DNA of 40,000 bases from Avisuccinivibrio sp964424565 (GTDB taxonomy: Bacteria; Pseudomonadota; Gammaproteobacteria; Enterobacterales; Succinivibrionaceae): contig CAYRIZ010000016.1 of the NCBI GenBank assembly GCA_964424565.1, positions 1 through 40,000 on the forward strand, in the 5' to 3' direction. The notes beneath the pieces were generated by a model, which did no database searches, had not been told where the DNA came from, and saw only the letters and a program-made list of their open reading frames with translations. Below are positions 1 through 8,336 of the stretch, piece after piece. Within the stretch, counting starts at the first letter, position 1; every line of letters starts with the position of its first letter. Both the position numbers and the translations under genes were made by a program.

Positions 1-57
1 TAATTTAGACTGGGACAAAAGTGTGATCTCGATCGGTCACGTGGTCCCGCCATAGCC

Positions 58-351
58 CGGGTACTGCCCGGACAGGAAGCAGAGTATCAGCGCCGTCATG
101 CCGAAATCTGGCCGGAAATGGTCGAGGTGCTGAAGCAGGCCGGTATCTGCAATTATTCCATCTGGCGCTGCGGTACTGAACTGTTCGGCTACTTTGAGTG
201 CGCAGAAGGGGTGAGTTTTGCCGAGCGTACTCAAGCTGAAAGTGCAGTGGTGGATCGCTGGAATGAGTATATGAAGGACGTCATGGTGATGGAGCTTGAT
301 CCAGTCACCGGCGCCCAGCCCAAATTAGAGCAGGTCTGGTATCTGCCTTAA
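58..351 (+). CDS. L-rhamnose mutarotase family protein, 5' end missing
   Basis: The frame reads a RhaM-like protein: a VLPGQEAEYQRRH segment followed by IWPE, NYSI and a C-terminal QVWYLP ending. RhaM-family proteins interconvert alpha and beta anomers of L-rhamnose or related sugars, and the family ends in a similar EVFYLP. Family length is about 104 residues. Here similarity begins near 58, but there is no ATG, GTG or TTG in frame between the TAA at 1-3 and the ATG at 118. Starting at 118 would drop the RH region that carries the catalytic histidine in this family. The gene is therefore broken or frameshifted at its 5' end, or uses an unusual start. A terminator follows directly. The family call is fairly sure; whether the gene works is doubtful. 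Confidence 0.6.
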   Translation, partial: RVLPGQEAEYQRRHAEIWPEMVEVLKQAGICNYSIWRCGTELFGYFECAEGVSFAERTQAESAVVDRWNEYMKDVMVMELDPVTGAQPKLEQVWYLP

Positions 352-375
352 TAGACACCATTTTCCTGGTCTTTT

Positions 376-417
376 GATCCCGGTTATGTCCCTGTGGCAG
401 CACCGGGATCTTTTTTT
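376..417 (+). terminator. Rho-independent terminator after the mutarotase gene
   Basis: A perfect 9-bp inverted repeat, GATCCCGGT (376-384) and ACCGGGATC (402-410), is followed at once by seven T (411-417). This is a textbook intrinsic terminator and isolates the mutarotase fragment from the rpsB unit. Confidence 0.9.
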
Positions 418-559
418 GCTTTTACGGCAGGGCAGCGGGGAGAGGAGCTGCTGCGCAAAAATTTGTCGCGCTCTCTTCATCCCGTACTCCATATGCTTTT
501 TACGTGGTCTGCAAAATTTTCCGCTACGGCTTTTTTTGTGAGCAAACCGGCAGATTTGA

Positions 560-568
560 TGCTAAAAT
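560..568 (+). promoter_or_regulatory. Candidate extended -10 promoter for rpsB-tsf
   Basis: TGCTAAAAT fits the extended -10 pattern TGnTATAAT. No good -35 hexamer lies at normal spacing, as is common for extended -10 promoters. It lies about 175 bp upstream of rpsB, which leaves room for a long structured leader as in other gammaproteobacteria. Expected transcription start is near 575. Confidence 0.45.
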
Positions 569-651
569 TAAGCGCCTTCAGCCTGGGGGAAAAATCACAG
601 CCCCTGAGGCGGAGGATTGTGCATATATATTTTTCTTGTTTGGAAAACACA

Positions 652-708
652 CACTGCTTTCAAACGCCGGTTCCGGGTGCTCTTTGGAGTTGGAACCACG
701 GAGCAGTG
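652..708 (+). promoter_or_regulatory. Structured rpsB leader, candidate S2 autoregulatory element
   Basis: Two nested helices can form in the 5' UTR: CACTGCT (652-658) with AGCAGTG (702-708), and inside it GGTTCC (669-674) with GGAACC (692-697). The structure ends about 20 nt before the rpsB Shine-Dalgarno sequence. In gammaproteobacteria S2 represses rpsB-tsf through a conserved leader structure. I infer the same role here from position and folding, not from a covariance match. Confidence 0.5.
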
Positions 709-742
709 GAGGCTTAACCCAAAATCTACGTGAGGTAATTTC

Positions 743-1525
743 ATGTCATCCATCACCATGCGCGACATGCTTCAGGCAGGCGTACACTTCGGCCATCAGA
801 CCCGTTACTGGAATCCCAAGATGAAGCAGTACATCTTCGGTGCCCGCAACGGTGTGCACATCATCAACCTGGAAAAGACCGTGCAGTGCTACGATGAGGC
901 TTTAAATTTCTTAAGCTCCACCGTGGCCCACAAGGGCAGAATCCTGTTCGTCGGCACCAAGCGTGCTGCCTGCGACAAGGTAGGTCCTGCCGCTGCCGCC
1001 TGCGGTCAGTTCTATGTTGATCACCGCTGGCTGGGCGGTATGCTTACCAACTGGAAGACCGTGCGTCAGTCCATCAAGCGCTTAAAGGAGCTTGAGGTAC
1101 AGTCCACCGACGGCACTTTTGACAAGCTGACCAAGAAGGAAGCTCTGCTGCGCACTCGTGAGCTTGAGAAGCTGAACCGCTCCCTGGGCGGCATTAAGGA
1201 CATGGGCGGTCTGCCTGATGCCTTATTTGTCATCGACGCTGAAGTCGAGCACATTGCCATCAAGGAAGCCAACAACCTGGGCATCCCTGTGGTGGCCGTG
1301 GTTGATACCAACTCCAACCCCGACGGTGTCAACTATGTCATTCCCGGCAATGACGATGCCATTCGCGCCGTGGATCTTTACTTAAAGGGTGTGGTCGAGA
1401 CCATCAACGCCGCCCGCGCCGAGATGACCCGTGCCGAGGTTGAGGCCGCTGCCGCTGCCGCCGCTGTAGAAGAAGGCGCCGCCGAGACTGAAGCTGCCGC
1501 TGAAGCCGAGCAGCCCCAGGCCTAA
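743..1525 (+). CDS. rpsB: 30S ribosomal protein S2
   Basis: Small-subunit protein of the 30S head, needed for S1 binding. The N-terminus MSSITMRDMLQAGVHFGHQT is diagnostic. Other family segments are NPKMKQYIFGARNGVHIINL, RWLGGMLTNWKT near residue 95 and PGNDDAIRAVDLY near residue 200. The 260-residue length exceeds the usual ~240 because of an Ala/Glu-rich tail from about residue 230. The start is fixed by the conserved N-terminus and a GAGGT ribosome binding site about 8 nt upstream. It leads the rpsB-tsf pair and uses no ATA isoleucine codons, unlike most genes further on, which fits high expression. Confidence 0.98.
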   Translation: MSSITMRDMLQAGVHFGHQTRYWNPKMKQYIFGARNGVHIINLEKTVQCYDEALNFLSSTVAHKGRILFVGTKRAACDKVGPAAAACGQFYVDHRWLGGMLTNWKTVRQSIKRLKELEVQSTDGTFDKLTKKEALLRTRELEKLNRSLGGIKDMGGLPDALFVIDAEVEHIAIKEANNLGIPVVAVVDTNSNPDGVNYVIPGNDDAIRAVDLYLKGVVETINAARAEMTRAEVEAAAAAAAVEEGAAETEAAAEAEQPQA

Positions 1526-1545
1526 TCTCCTGTTGTGGGATCAAT

Positions 1546-1570
1546 GCTGCCTGCGTGTGCTGCAGGCAGC
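1546..1570 (+). terminator. Intergenic hairpin between rpsB and tsf, likely partial terminator
   Basis: GCTGCCTGC (1546-1554) and GCAGGCAGC (1562-1570) form a perfect 9-bp stem with a 7-nt loop. Only four T follow, a few bases later. A second stem, AAAAGGC (1597-1603) with GCCTTTT (1623-1629), lies just before tsf. In E. coli an attenuating terminator separates rpsB and tsf and lowers tsf transcription. The same arrangement is inferred here. Confidence 0.5.
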
Positions 1571-1648
1571 CTGAAGTTTTCATCAATTTAAAAATCAAAA
1601 AGGCTGGTGAGGGAATGATCCGGCCTTTTACGTAATGAGGATAAGATA

Positions 1649-2530
1649 ATGGCAAACATTTCTGCTGCCATGGTCAAGGAGCTGCGCGATCGTACCGGTG
1701 CCGGCTTCATGGACTGCAAAAAGGCCTTAGTTGCCGCCGACGGCAATATGGAAGCTGCAATTGAGGAGATGAGAAAGAGCGGTGCCGTCAAGGCTGCCAA
1801 GAAGGCCGGCCGTACCGCCGCAGAAGGCGTGATCGCTGCCGCCCGTGAAGGCAGCAGGGCTGTGCTCGTGGAAGTCAACTCCGAGACCGACTTTGCCGCC
1901 AAGAATGCCGAGTTCGCCGCTTTTGCCCAGAAGGCTGCCGACCTGGCTCTGGCCAACGGCTGTGCCGATATCGACAGCTTAAAGGCTGTGGCTTATGAAG
2001 GCACCACCGTAGGCGAGGCTCTGACCGCCCTGACCGCCAAGATTGGTGAGCACCTGGAGCTGCGCCGCGTTGCTCTGGTTGAAGGTGAGAACCTGGGTGT
2101 GTACCTGCACTCCAACAAGCGCATTGGTGTGATTACCTCCCTCAAGGGCGGTGATGAGACCTTAGCCAAGGATGTGGCCATGCACGTCTGCGCCTCCAAG
2201 CCTGAGTTCGTACATCCCGAGGACGTTTCCGCCGAGGTGATCGAGCACGAGCGTCAGATCCAAATCGAGATCGCCGTCAACTCCGGCAAGCCGCAGGCTA
2301 TTGCCGAGAAGATGGTGGCCGGCCGTATGAAGAAGTTCACCGGTGAGGTTTCCTTAACCGGCCAGCCTTTCATCCGCACCCCGGACATCACTGTGGGCCA
2401 GATGCTCAAGGAGCACGGCGATGCTGATGTCATTTCCTTTGTGCGCCTGGAAGTAGGCGAGGGTATTGAGAAGAAGGCCGACGACTTCGCAGCTGAAGTT
2501 CAGGCTCAGATCGCAGCCTCCAACAAGTAA
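1649..2530 (+). CDS. tsf: Elongation factor Ts
   Basis: Guanine nucleotide exchange factor that releases GDP from EF-Tu. The N-terminal domain (residues 1-55) contains VKELRDRTGAGFMDCKKAL. The TDF motif that contacts EF-Tu is in NSETDFAAKN at about residues 77-86. The core contains SLKGGDE and HVCASKPEF, and the C-terminal module contains GEGIEKK. At 293 residues it is close to the usual ~283. A GAGGATAAGATA segment precedes the ATG. It is co-transcribed with rpsB, followed 17 nt later by pyrH, and avoids ATA codons. Confidence 0.98.
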   Translation: MANISAAMVKELRDRTGAGFMDCKKALVAADGNMEAAIEEMRKSGAVKAAKKAGRTAAEGVIAAAREGSRAVLVEVNSETDFAAKNAEFAAFAQKAADLALANGCADIDSLKAVAYEGTTVGEALTALTAKIGEHLELRRVALVEGENLGVYLHSNKRIGVITSLKGGDETLAKDVAMHVCASKPEFVHPEDVSAEVIEHERQIQIEIAVNSGKPQAIAEKMVAGRMKKFTGEVSLTGQPFIRTPDITVGQMLKEHGDADVISFVRLEVGEGIEKKADDFAAEVQAQIAASNK

Positions 2531-2547
2531 ACAGGAGCTGTACCGCT

Positions 2548-3270
2548 ATGACTTCAGAGCAGAAAAAGTGCAGAAGAATCCTGCTCAAGCTCTCGGGTGA
2601 GGCACTCGGCGGCTCTGCAGGTTTTGGCATAGATCCGGTGATCCTGCAGCACACGGCCGAGGAAATTGCGGCCTTAAGCCGTGAGGGAGTGCAGTGTGCC
2701 CTGGTGCTGGGCGGCGGCAATATCTTCCGCGGCGCCGCGCTGCAGAAGGCCGGCCTGGACCGGGTGGCCGGAGATCACATGGGCATGCTTGCCACCGTGA
2801 TGAACGGCCTGGCCATGCGCGATGCCGTGATGCGTGCCGGTGCTGACTGTGTGCTGATGAGTGCCTGCGGCATTCCTTCCATCACGCAGCAGTATCAGGC
2901 CGCAGAAGGCCGTGCCATATTAAGTCAGGGTAAGGTGCTGATTGCCGCCGGCGGTACCGGTTCACCTTTCTTCACCACCGATACCGCTGCCGTGCTGCGG
3001 GCGGTGGAACTTAACTGCGATGAAGTCCTCAAGGGCACCAGGGTGGACGGTATCTATGATGCAGATCCGCTCACCCATCCTGAAGCCAAACTCTACCGCC
3101 GCCTGACTTATAAAGAAGCGCTGGTTCAAGAATTGCAGGTTATGGACTTGACAGCGTTTGCTCTGGCGCGGGATCATAAAATGACGATCAGAGTGTTCAA
3201 TATGAACAAGGATGGTGCCCTGCGCAATGCTGCCCTCGGCAAGGACGAGGGTACCCTGGTCACGCAATGA
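2548..3270 (+). CDS. pyrH: UMP kinase
   Basis: Phosphorylates UMP to UDP in pyrimidine nucleotide synthesis; the bacterial enzyme is a hexamer of the amino-acid-kinase fold. Visible motifs are KLSGEAL (14-20), GGGNIFRG (55-62), DHMGMLAT (76-83) and the GTGSPFFTTDTAA segment (136-148). The length of 240 matches the family. An AGGAG ribosome binding site is present, and the gene sits in the conserved tsf-pyrH-frr order. It is normally allosterically activated by GTP and inhibited by UTP. Confidence 0.98.
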   Translation: MTSEQKKCRRILLKLSGEALGGSAGFGIDPVILQHTAEEIAALSREGVQCALVLGGGNIFRGAALQKAGLDRVAGDHMGMLATVMNGLAMRDAVMRAGADCVLMSACGIPSITQQYQAAEGRAILSQGKVLIAAGGTGSPFFTTDTAAVLRAVELNCDEVLKGTRVDGIYDADPLTHPEAKLYRRLTYKEALVQELQVMDLTAFALARDHKMTIRVFNMNKDGALRNAALGKDEGTLVTQ

Positions 3271-3288
3271 CTCAAACTGGAGTTTTTC

Positions 3289-3846
3289 ATGGTAAACGAG
3301 GTTAAACAAGACGCCGGCGGGCGCATGCAGAAAGCTGTGGATGCCCTGCAGAGCCGCCTGGCCAAGATCAGAACCGGCCGTGCCCAGCCTGGTCTGCTGG
3401 ACGGTATCCTGGTGGATTACTACGGGGCCCCTACTCCGCTGCGTCAGGTAGCATCAGTCAATGTTGAGGATGCCCGCACCCTGAAGCTGACGGTCTTTGA
3501 CCGCAATGCCATCAAGGAAGTGGAGCGTGCCATACAGAAGTCTGATTTGGGACTGAACCCTGTAGTGGCCGGTACCGACATCAGAGTACCGCTGCCTCCC
3601 CTGACTGAAGAGCGCCGCCGCGATCTGGTCAAGCTCGTCCGCAGTGAAGTCGAGCAGAGCCGCGTGGAAATACGCAATATCCGCCGCGATGCCAATGACA
3701 AGCTCAAGAAGATGCAGAAGGACAAGAGCATCTCTGAAGATGAGCAGCGCACCGGTGAAGAGCAAATCCAGAAACTTACCGACAGCTTCATCAAAAAGTG
3801 CGATGAAATTCTGGCCGGCAAGGAAAAAGAGCTGATGCAGGTTTAA
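3289..3846 (+). CDS. frr: Ribosome recycling factor
   Basis: Splits post-termination ribosomes together with EF-G. The 185-residue length is standard. Diagnostic segments are KIRTGRAQPGLLDGI near residue 30, DYYGAPTPL, VFDRNAIKEVERAI and the helical stretch RRDLVKLVRSEVEQSRVEIR. The start is supported by CTGGAG about 10 nt upstream and by the position 18 nt after pyrH. It ends the translation-factor part of the cluster. Confidence 0.97.
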   Translation: MVNEVKQDAGGRMQKAVDALQSRLAKIRTGRAQPGLLDGILVDYYGAPTPLRQVASVNVEDARTLKLTVFDRNAIKEVERAIQKSDLGLNPVVAGTDIRVPLPPLTEERRRDLVKLVRSEVEQSRVEIRNIRRDANDKLKKMQKDKSISEDEQRTGEEQIQKLTDSFIKKCDEILAGKEKELMQV

Positions 3847-3873
3847 CCCAGGGCCGGTATTGGTTTCCTTCCT

Positions 3874-3898
3874 CCCCCGCCTGCCGCGGGGGAATTTT
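3874..3898 (+). terminator. GC-rich hairpin after frr, possible terminator
   Basis: CCCCCGC (3874-3880) pairs with GCGGGGG (3886-3892) around a 5-nt loop, followed by AATTTT. The U tract is weak, so this may be a partial terminator or an mRNA-stability stem between frr and uppS. Confidence 0.4.
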
Positions 3899-4060
3899 GG
3901 GTAACAGTTTAAATTTTGGTGCCAGGGCCCGGCCTTAAGGGTCCGCAACAATCAATCAGGCGGAAGCCGGAATTTTTATGCAGCGGCCCCGCGGGCCTCT
4001 CCGCAGCAGTACAAGGCACTTTTGCGGATTCTCTCAAGCAGCAGGGAGGGGTTAAACATA

Positions 4061-4840
4061 GTGTCAGCCGACAAGGTCAAGCAAAGCGGGAGCTGCGCCA
4101 ATACGCTGCAGGATGCTGTCCCTGCTCTCAAAATACCGCGTCATCTGGCCGTCATCATGGACGGCAACGGCCGCTGGGCAGAAGCCCGGGGCCTGATTCG
4201 GGTCAAAGGCCATCAGCAAGGAGCTGAGGCCGTCTCCAGAACCATCACGGCTGCCGTCCGGGCAGGCGTGCAGATCCTTACCCTTTATGCCTTCTCCAGT
4301 GAAAACTGGAAACGTCCGGCAGCGGAAGTGCAGGCTTTGATGCAGCTGCTCGGCCGGGCCCTGAAGGATAATGCAACCAAACTGCATCAGCACGGCATTA
4401 AGGTCAAAATCATAGGCGACGTCAGTGCGCTTTCCGCCGCACTGCAGAAATCTATAGCCCAAATAGAAAGCCTCACGGCGGACAACAGCACCATGCTGCT
4501 TAATATAGCCATCAACTACGGCTCCAGGCCGGAGCTGGTGCGCGCCTTCCGGCAGCTGGCAGCTGAAGTGCAGGCCGGCCGGATCTCGCCGGAGGATATA
4601 GATGCCGGGCTGATAACTGAAAAACTGTATGCTCCAGACAATGTGGATCTGCTGATCCGCACCGGCGGGGAGTTCCGGCTGTCCAATTTCCTGCTCTGGC
4701 AGGCGGCTTATGCCGAAATCTATGTCACAGACACTCTCTGGCCGGATTTTGATGAGGCCGAACTGCATAAGGCCCTGGTCTTCTATTCAGGACGCGAGCG
4801 GCGTTTCGGCATGACCTCGGCGCAGCTCCGGCAGCATTGA
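4061..4840 (+). CDS. uppS: (2E,6E)-farnesyl-diphosphate-specific undecaprenyl diphosphate synthase
   Basis: Adds isopentenyl units in cis to farnesyl diphosphate to make the C55 carrier lipid for peptidoglycan and O-antigen. The active-site MDGNGRW is at residues 33-39. Other family motifs are TLYAFSSENWKRP, INYGSRPELV and LLIRTGGEFRLSNFLLWQ; the RTGGE/RLSNF segment binds IPP and Mg. I chose the GTG at 4061, giving 259 residues, because a strong GGGAGGGG site lies about 10 nt upstream. The longer TTG start at 4022 has no ribosome binding site. Next comes a lipoprotein gene rather than cdsA. Confidence 0.95.
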   Translation: MSADKVKQSGSCANTLQDAVPALKIPRHLAVIMDGNGRWAEARGLIRVKGHQQGAEAVSRTITAAVRAGVQILTLYAFSSENWKRPAAEVQALMQLLGRALKDNATKLHQHGIKVKIIGDVSALSAALQKSIAQIESLTADNSTMLLNIAINYGSRPELVRAFRQLAAEVQAGRISPEDIDAGLITEKLYAPDNVDLLIRTGGEFRLSNFLLWQAAYAEIYVTDTLWPDFDEAELHKALVFYSGRERRFGMTSAQLRQH

Positions 4841-4879
4841 CGGGAGTACAGTAATTGATGGTGTCAGGTTAATGGAGGC

Positions 4880-6223
4880 ATGATGCTGCATATGAAAAAG
4901 CAAAAACTATTCTCTGCAAAACTTACTCCCTGGCTGTGTGCAGGTGCCATCAGCATGCTGCTGTGCGGCTGCAGCAGCATTTTTGCCGTTTCCGAAGAAG
5001 AAGCCTTTGCTCAGGAAAGACAGTTTCTTGCTGAATACCAGGCAAATAAGGCTCTGTATCAGGATGCCAAAGCTGAAGCCTGGGTGCAGCCGGTAAATAA
5101 AAAAGAACAGTGCAGGATCTACTTAGGCTACGATAAATCAAATCAGGAAAAGGCGCTGAACACTGAATATTACTGGGATGGCGCCTGCAAAGAAGGCTTT
5201 GCCTATGGTATAGGCCGTGAATTCGTCCGCTCAGATGATGCTGTTACCGAAGATCTGGCTGAGTATAAGGCTCCCGGTCAGGAACCAACTTATTATTACC
5301 ACAAAGATAAACTGACGGGGTTTACTGCAACCGGCATCAGCAACTCTCAAAAAACAGCAATTCAGGGATTTACCTATGGGGAAAACGGCAGCGATTTCAA
5401 ATATATGCAAGTGGCCAGTGTGGTAGACCGTGAGCAGTACATCAATTATTTGATATACCAGGACCCCATAGCCGGCATAGTAAGGAAAGGCAAGGAATAT
5501 CCGAATTTTGCCTTTGTGTTCGAATTCAATCAATTAAACAATCAAGGTGGGGCTTACCTGCTGAACAAGAAAATCAATGAGCCTGCACCTTACGGTTTTT
5601 TTATTACCTCGAATACCGGCAGTTATCGTGGAGTCAGAAAGGCCTCATTCACAGCGCAGCCGGAAGCTGTCATCCTGCCAGAATCTTATTGGGCAGAATT
5701 TGTAAGGGTGCTGACTGAAATCGAAAAGCAGCTTAATGATGCAACTCTGACCCGCAGTGTAAACCGCGCCGACATGATAAAAAAAGAGTACATTGCTCAA
5801 AAATGCCACACCAAAGCTGCCGCTCCCTTTGCCTCCTGGCCTGATTATTTTGATATCTGCCATGAAGATAAATTTTTAGCAGAGGTAGCCAAAAAAGTAT
5901 CGGCCAAAATAGAGGAGCGCAATGCCCAGATGGCTGCTCTGGCACAGCAAAGACAGCAGCAGGCTCTGATTCAGGCTCAAATCAATGCCGCCCAGGCACA
6001 ACGCAGGGCTGCCGAAGCACAGCAGGCTGTTGCCGCCCTGGAGCAGTTCAACGCCGGACTGCAGCAGACCAACAATCTGAATCAAAACCTCTTTAACATG
6101 GTCAATCAGAACAACATGCAGATGATGAATACCACGGTGCCCAATCTGGTGGGGAATCCCAATCGCGGCAAAATCAGGCAGTGCTTTGTACAATCCACCG
6201 GCTGGGTTAACTGCTACAATTGA
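4880..6223 (+). CDS. Lipoprotein of unknown function with Gln-rich helical C-terminus
   Basis: I do not recognise the family. The N-terminus has a basic segment, a hydrophobic stretch and a lipobox ending LLCGC, so Cys31 is the likely lipidation site. No Asp follows the Cys, which favours the outer membrane. The middle (residues ~60-320) is rich in Tyr and mixed polarity. Residues ~340-410 form an Ala/Gln-rich coiled-coil-like stretch, then an Asn/Met-rich segment and a short cysteine-containing tail. A GGAGG sits only 1 nt before the ATG at 4880, so 4883 or 4892 (reading MKKQKLF) may be the true start. It interrupts the usual uppS-cdsA neighbourhood and is more AT-rich than the genes around it. 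Confidence 0.85.
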   Translation: MMLHMKKQKLFSAKLTPWLCAGAISMLLCGCSSIFAVSEEEAFAQERQFLAEYQANKALYQDAKAEAWVQPVNKKEQCRIYLGYDKSNQEKALNTEYYWDGACKEGFAYGIGREFVRSDDAVTEDLAEYKAPGQEPTYYYHKDKLTGFTATGISNSQKTAIQGFTYGENGSDFKYMQVASVVDREQYINYLIYQDPIAGIVRKGKEYPNFAFVFEFNQLNNQGGAYLLNKKINEPAPYGFFITSNTGSYRGVRKASFTAQPEAVILPESYWAEFVRVLTEIEKQLNDATLTRSVNRADMIKKEYIAQKCHTKAAAPFASWPDYFDICHEDKFLAEVAKKVSAKIEERNAQMAALAQQRQQQALIQAQINAAQAQRRAAEAQQAVAALEQFNAGLQQTNNLNQNLFNMVNQNNMQMMNTTVPNLVGNPNRGKIRQCFVQSTGWVNCYN

Positions 6224-6264
6224 AAAATTCAACCTGAAAGGCTAAAGGCTGAGGAATAAAGACA

Positions 6265-7122
6265 ATGGGAACTAGAATAGCAACTGCGGCTGTGTTGATT
6301 GTGGTCGTGCTCATGTGGCTGTTTGTCGCCGATTATCCCATATTCACCATAGGGGCCCTGGCAGCCTATGCCCTGGCGGCCAATGAACTGGCACCCATGC
6401 TGGGCTTTAAGACCAAATTTCCCTTTTTGATTGCCGCTGCCGTTGCCGCCTCTGCCGGCTTCTTCTTTGCCCCTCCCGGGCAGTTTACCGAGGGTCTGGT
6501 GCCGCAGTGGCTCAATATCCTGATGGTTGTGTCCCTGCTGTTCTGGGTGCTGCTGCTGCCGGTGGTGCGGGCTTATCCTGCAGTCAGCGCCTTCTGGCTG
6601 CAGCCGGGAATCAATGTGGTATTCGGCCTGCTGCTGCTGGTGCCCTTCCTGTTTGCCATGCTTATTCTGCGGGCCCATCACTTCACTGAGGATTTCAATT
6701 CCGGCGCCATATTGCTGCTGGCGGTGATGATTCTGGTGTGGGCGGCCGATACCGGGGCCTATTTCACCGGCCGGGCTGTGGGCAAAAACAAACTCATTCC
6801 GGCAGTCAGCCCCAACAAAACCCGTGAGGGCCTGTACGGCGGTCTGGCGCTGGCGCTGCTGTGCCTCAGCCTGTTTAATTATCTGGGCTTTTACGGTGAT
6901 TTCGGCCGGCAGAGCCTGCAGCTTACCGTGGCCGGCATAGGAGCCATACTGTTTTCGGTGCTGGGCGATCTGGTGGAGAGTATGCTCAAACGCAAGGCAG
7001 GCATTAAGGATTCCGGACGCATGTTCCCCGGCCACGGCGGCATGCTCGATCGTATAGATTCGCAGCTGGCAGCCCTGCCGGTCTTCCTGGGACTGCACTA
7101 TCTGCTGGGGATGGTGCTGTAA
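6265..7122 (+). CDS. cdsA: Phosphatidate cytidylyltransferase (CDP-diacylglycerol synthase)
   Basis: Makes CDP-diacylglycerol from CTP and phosphatidic acid at the inner membrane, the branch point for all phospholipids. The 285-residue protein is almost entirely hydrophobic helices. The family signature near the C-terminus is visible: KRKAGIKDSGRMFPGHGG followed by MLDRIDS, with the Mg-binding acidic residues. WAADTGAYFTGR near residue 155 is also typical. Its stop overlaps the dxr start by one base (TAATG), pointing to coupled translation. Confidence 0.96.
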   Translation: MGTRIATAAVLIVVVLMWLFVADYPIFTIGALAAYALAANELAPMLGFKTKFPFLIAAAVAASAGFFFAPPGQFTEGLVPQWLNILMVVSLLFWVLLLPVVRAYPAVSAFWLQPGINVVFGLLLLVPFLFAMLILRAHHFTEDFNSGAILLLAVMILVWAADTGAYFTGRAVGKNKLIPAVSPNKTREGLYGGLALALLCLSLFNYLGFYGDFGRQSLQLTVAGIGAILFSVLGDLVESMLKRKAGIKDSGRMFPGHGGMLDRIDSQLAALPVFLGLHYLLGMVL

Positions 7123-8336
7123 TGACTGAACAAAGCGTTTGTCTGCTCGGCGCCACCGGCTCCATAGGTACTTCCGCCCTGGAAGTGCTGCGCTGCAACC
7201 GTGAAGCCTACCGTCTGAAAACCATATGTGCTCTGCACAGCGTGGACTGCATGCTGGAAATCATCCGGGAATTTCACCCCGAGCAGGCGGTGCTGAGCGA
7301 CAAGGCTGCCGCTTTGGAACTAAGCCGCCGGGTCAGGGAGGAGGGTCTCTCCTGCACTGTAGGCGGCGGCGAGGATGAATGCTGCGCGGCTGCCTCCACT
7401 GATCATGATTTTGTCATTGGTGCGGTGGTGGGCGCGGCCGGTTTGCGCCCGGTACTGGCAGCGCTGGGGCACTGCCGGCGCATGGGACTGGCCAACAAGG
7501 AAGCTCTGGTCATGACCGGCCGGCTCTTTTTTGCCAAAGCCAAAGCCTGCCGCTGCCGGGTGCTGCCCATAGATTCCGAGCACAGCGCCATATTTCAGGC
7601 GCTGCCGCCGCAGTGTGCCGACAATCTGGGAGTATGTGACCTCAAGGCTGCCGGAGTTCACCGTATACTGCTTACCGGCTCCGGCGGACCCTTCCGCAAC
7701 CGCCCGTTGGCCGAGCTGCCCTATGTCCGCCCCGAAGAGGCCTTAAATCACCCGGTGTGGTCCATGGGGCCCAAGATCACCATAGACAGCTCCACCATGA
7801 TGAACAAGGGGCTGGAATTTATTGAGGCCCGCTATTTGTTCAATGCCTCATCTGCCGACATAGAGATCCTGATCCATCCGCAGTCCGTGGTGCATTCCAT
7901 GGTCTCCTACATAGACGGCGCCGTGCTGGCGCAGCTGGGACGGCCGGACATGAAGACCCCCATAGCCCGGGCTCTGGCCTATCCCGAGCGCATCATCTCC
8001 GGTGTCGGGGCGCTGGATTTCACCACCATGGCCGAGCTGAGCTTCTTTAAGCCTGACTTTGAGCGTTATCCCTGCCTGAAGCTGGCCATAGCCGCCGGAG
8101 ATGAGGGACAGGGAGCCTGTGTGACCCTCAATGCCGCCAATGAAATTGCCGTGCAGGCCTTTCTGGACGGAAAGATAGGCTACACCGATATTGCCGCCGT
8201 GTGCAGTGAAATGCTGCAGCGGGGCGTGCCGCCGGCCTTTGATGAGCACAGCTTTGCGGAAATTTTGGATCTCGATGCCGCGGTACGCCGCCGTACCAGG
8301 GAATATATAGCCGCCCGTTTCAAAGGACAGCACTGA
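7122..8336 (+). CDS. dxr: 1-deoxy-D-xylulose 5-phosphate reductoisomerase
   Basis: Converts DXP to MEP with NADPH, the committed step of the non-mevalonate isoprenoid pathway that feeds UppS. The NADPH-binding GATGSIG is at residues 10-16. The active-site segments are LPIDSEHSAIFQ, TGSGGPFR, NHPVWSMG and IDSSTMMNKGLE, containing the metal-binding Asp and Glu residues. The 404-residue length is normal. Both ends overlap neighbours by one base (cdsA and rseP), so the three genes are probably one translationally coupled block. Confidence 0.97.
   Translation: MTEQSVCLLGATGSIGTSALEVLRCNREAYRLKTICALHSVDCMLEIIREFHPEQAVLSDKAAALELSRRVREEGLSCTVGGGEDECCAAASTDHDFVIGAVVGAAGLRPVLAALGHCRRMGLANKEALVMTGRLFFAKAKACRCRVLPIDSEHSAIFQALPPQCADNLGVCDLKAAGVHRILLTGSGGPFRNRPLAELPYVRPEEALNHPVWSMGPKITIDSSTMMNKGLEFIEARYLFNASSADIEILIHPQSVVHSMVSYIDGAVLAQLGRPDMKTPIARALAYPERIISGVGALDFTTMAELSFFKPDFERYPCLKLAIAAGDEGQGACVTLNAANEIAVQAFLDGKIGYTDIAAVCSEMLQRGVPPAFDEHSFAEILDLDAAVRRRTREYIAARFKGQH

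Noticed and set aside
394..824. ORFs in the rpsB leader
   Set aside because: They overlap the first terminator and the rpsB leader structure, have no ribosome binding site and show no protein family pattern.
4022..4060. TTG start extending UppS by 13 residues
   Set aside because: No Shine-Dalgarno sequence, while the GTG at 4061 has a strong one at good spacing.
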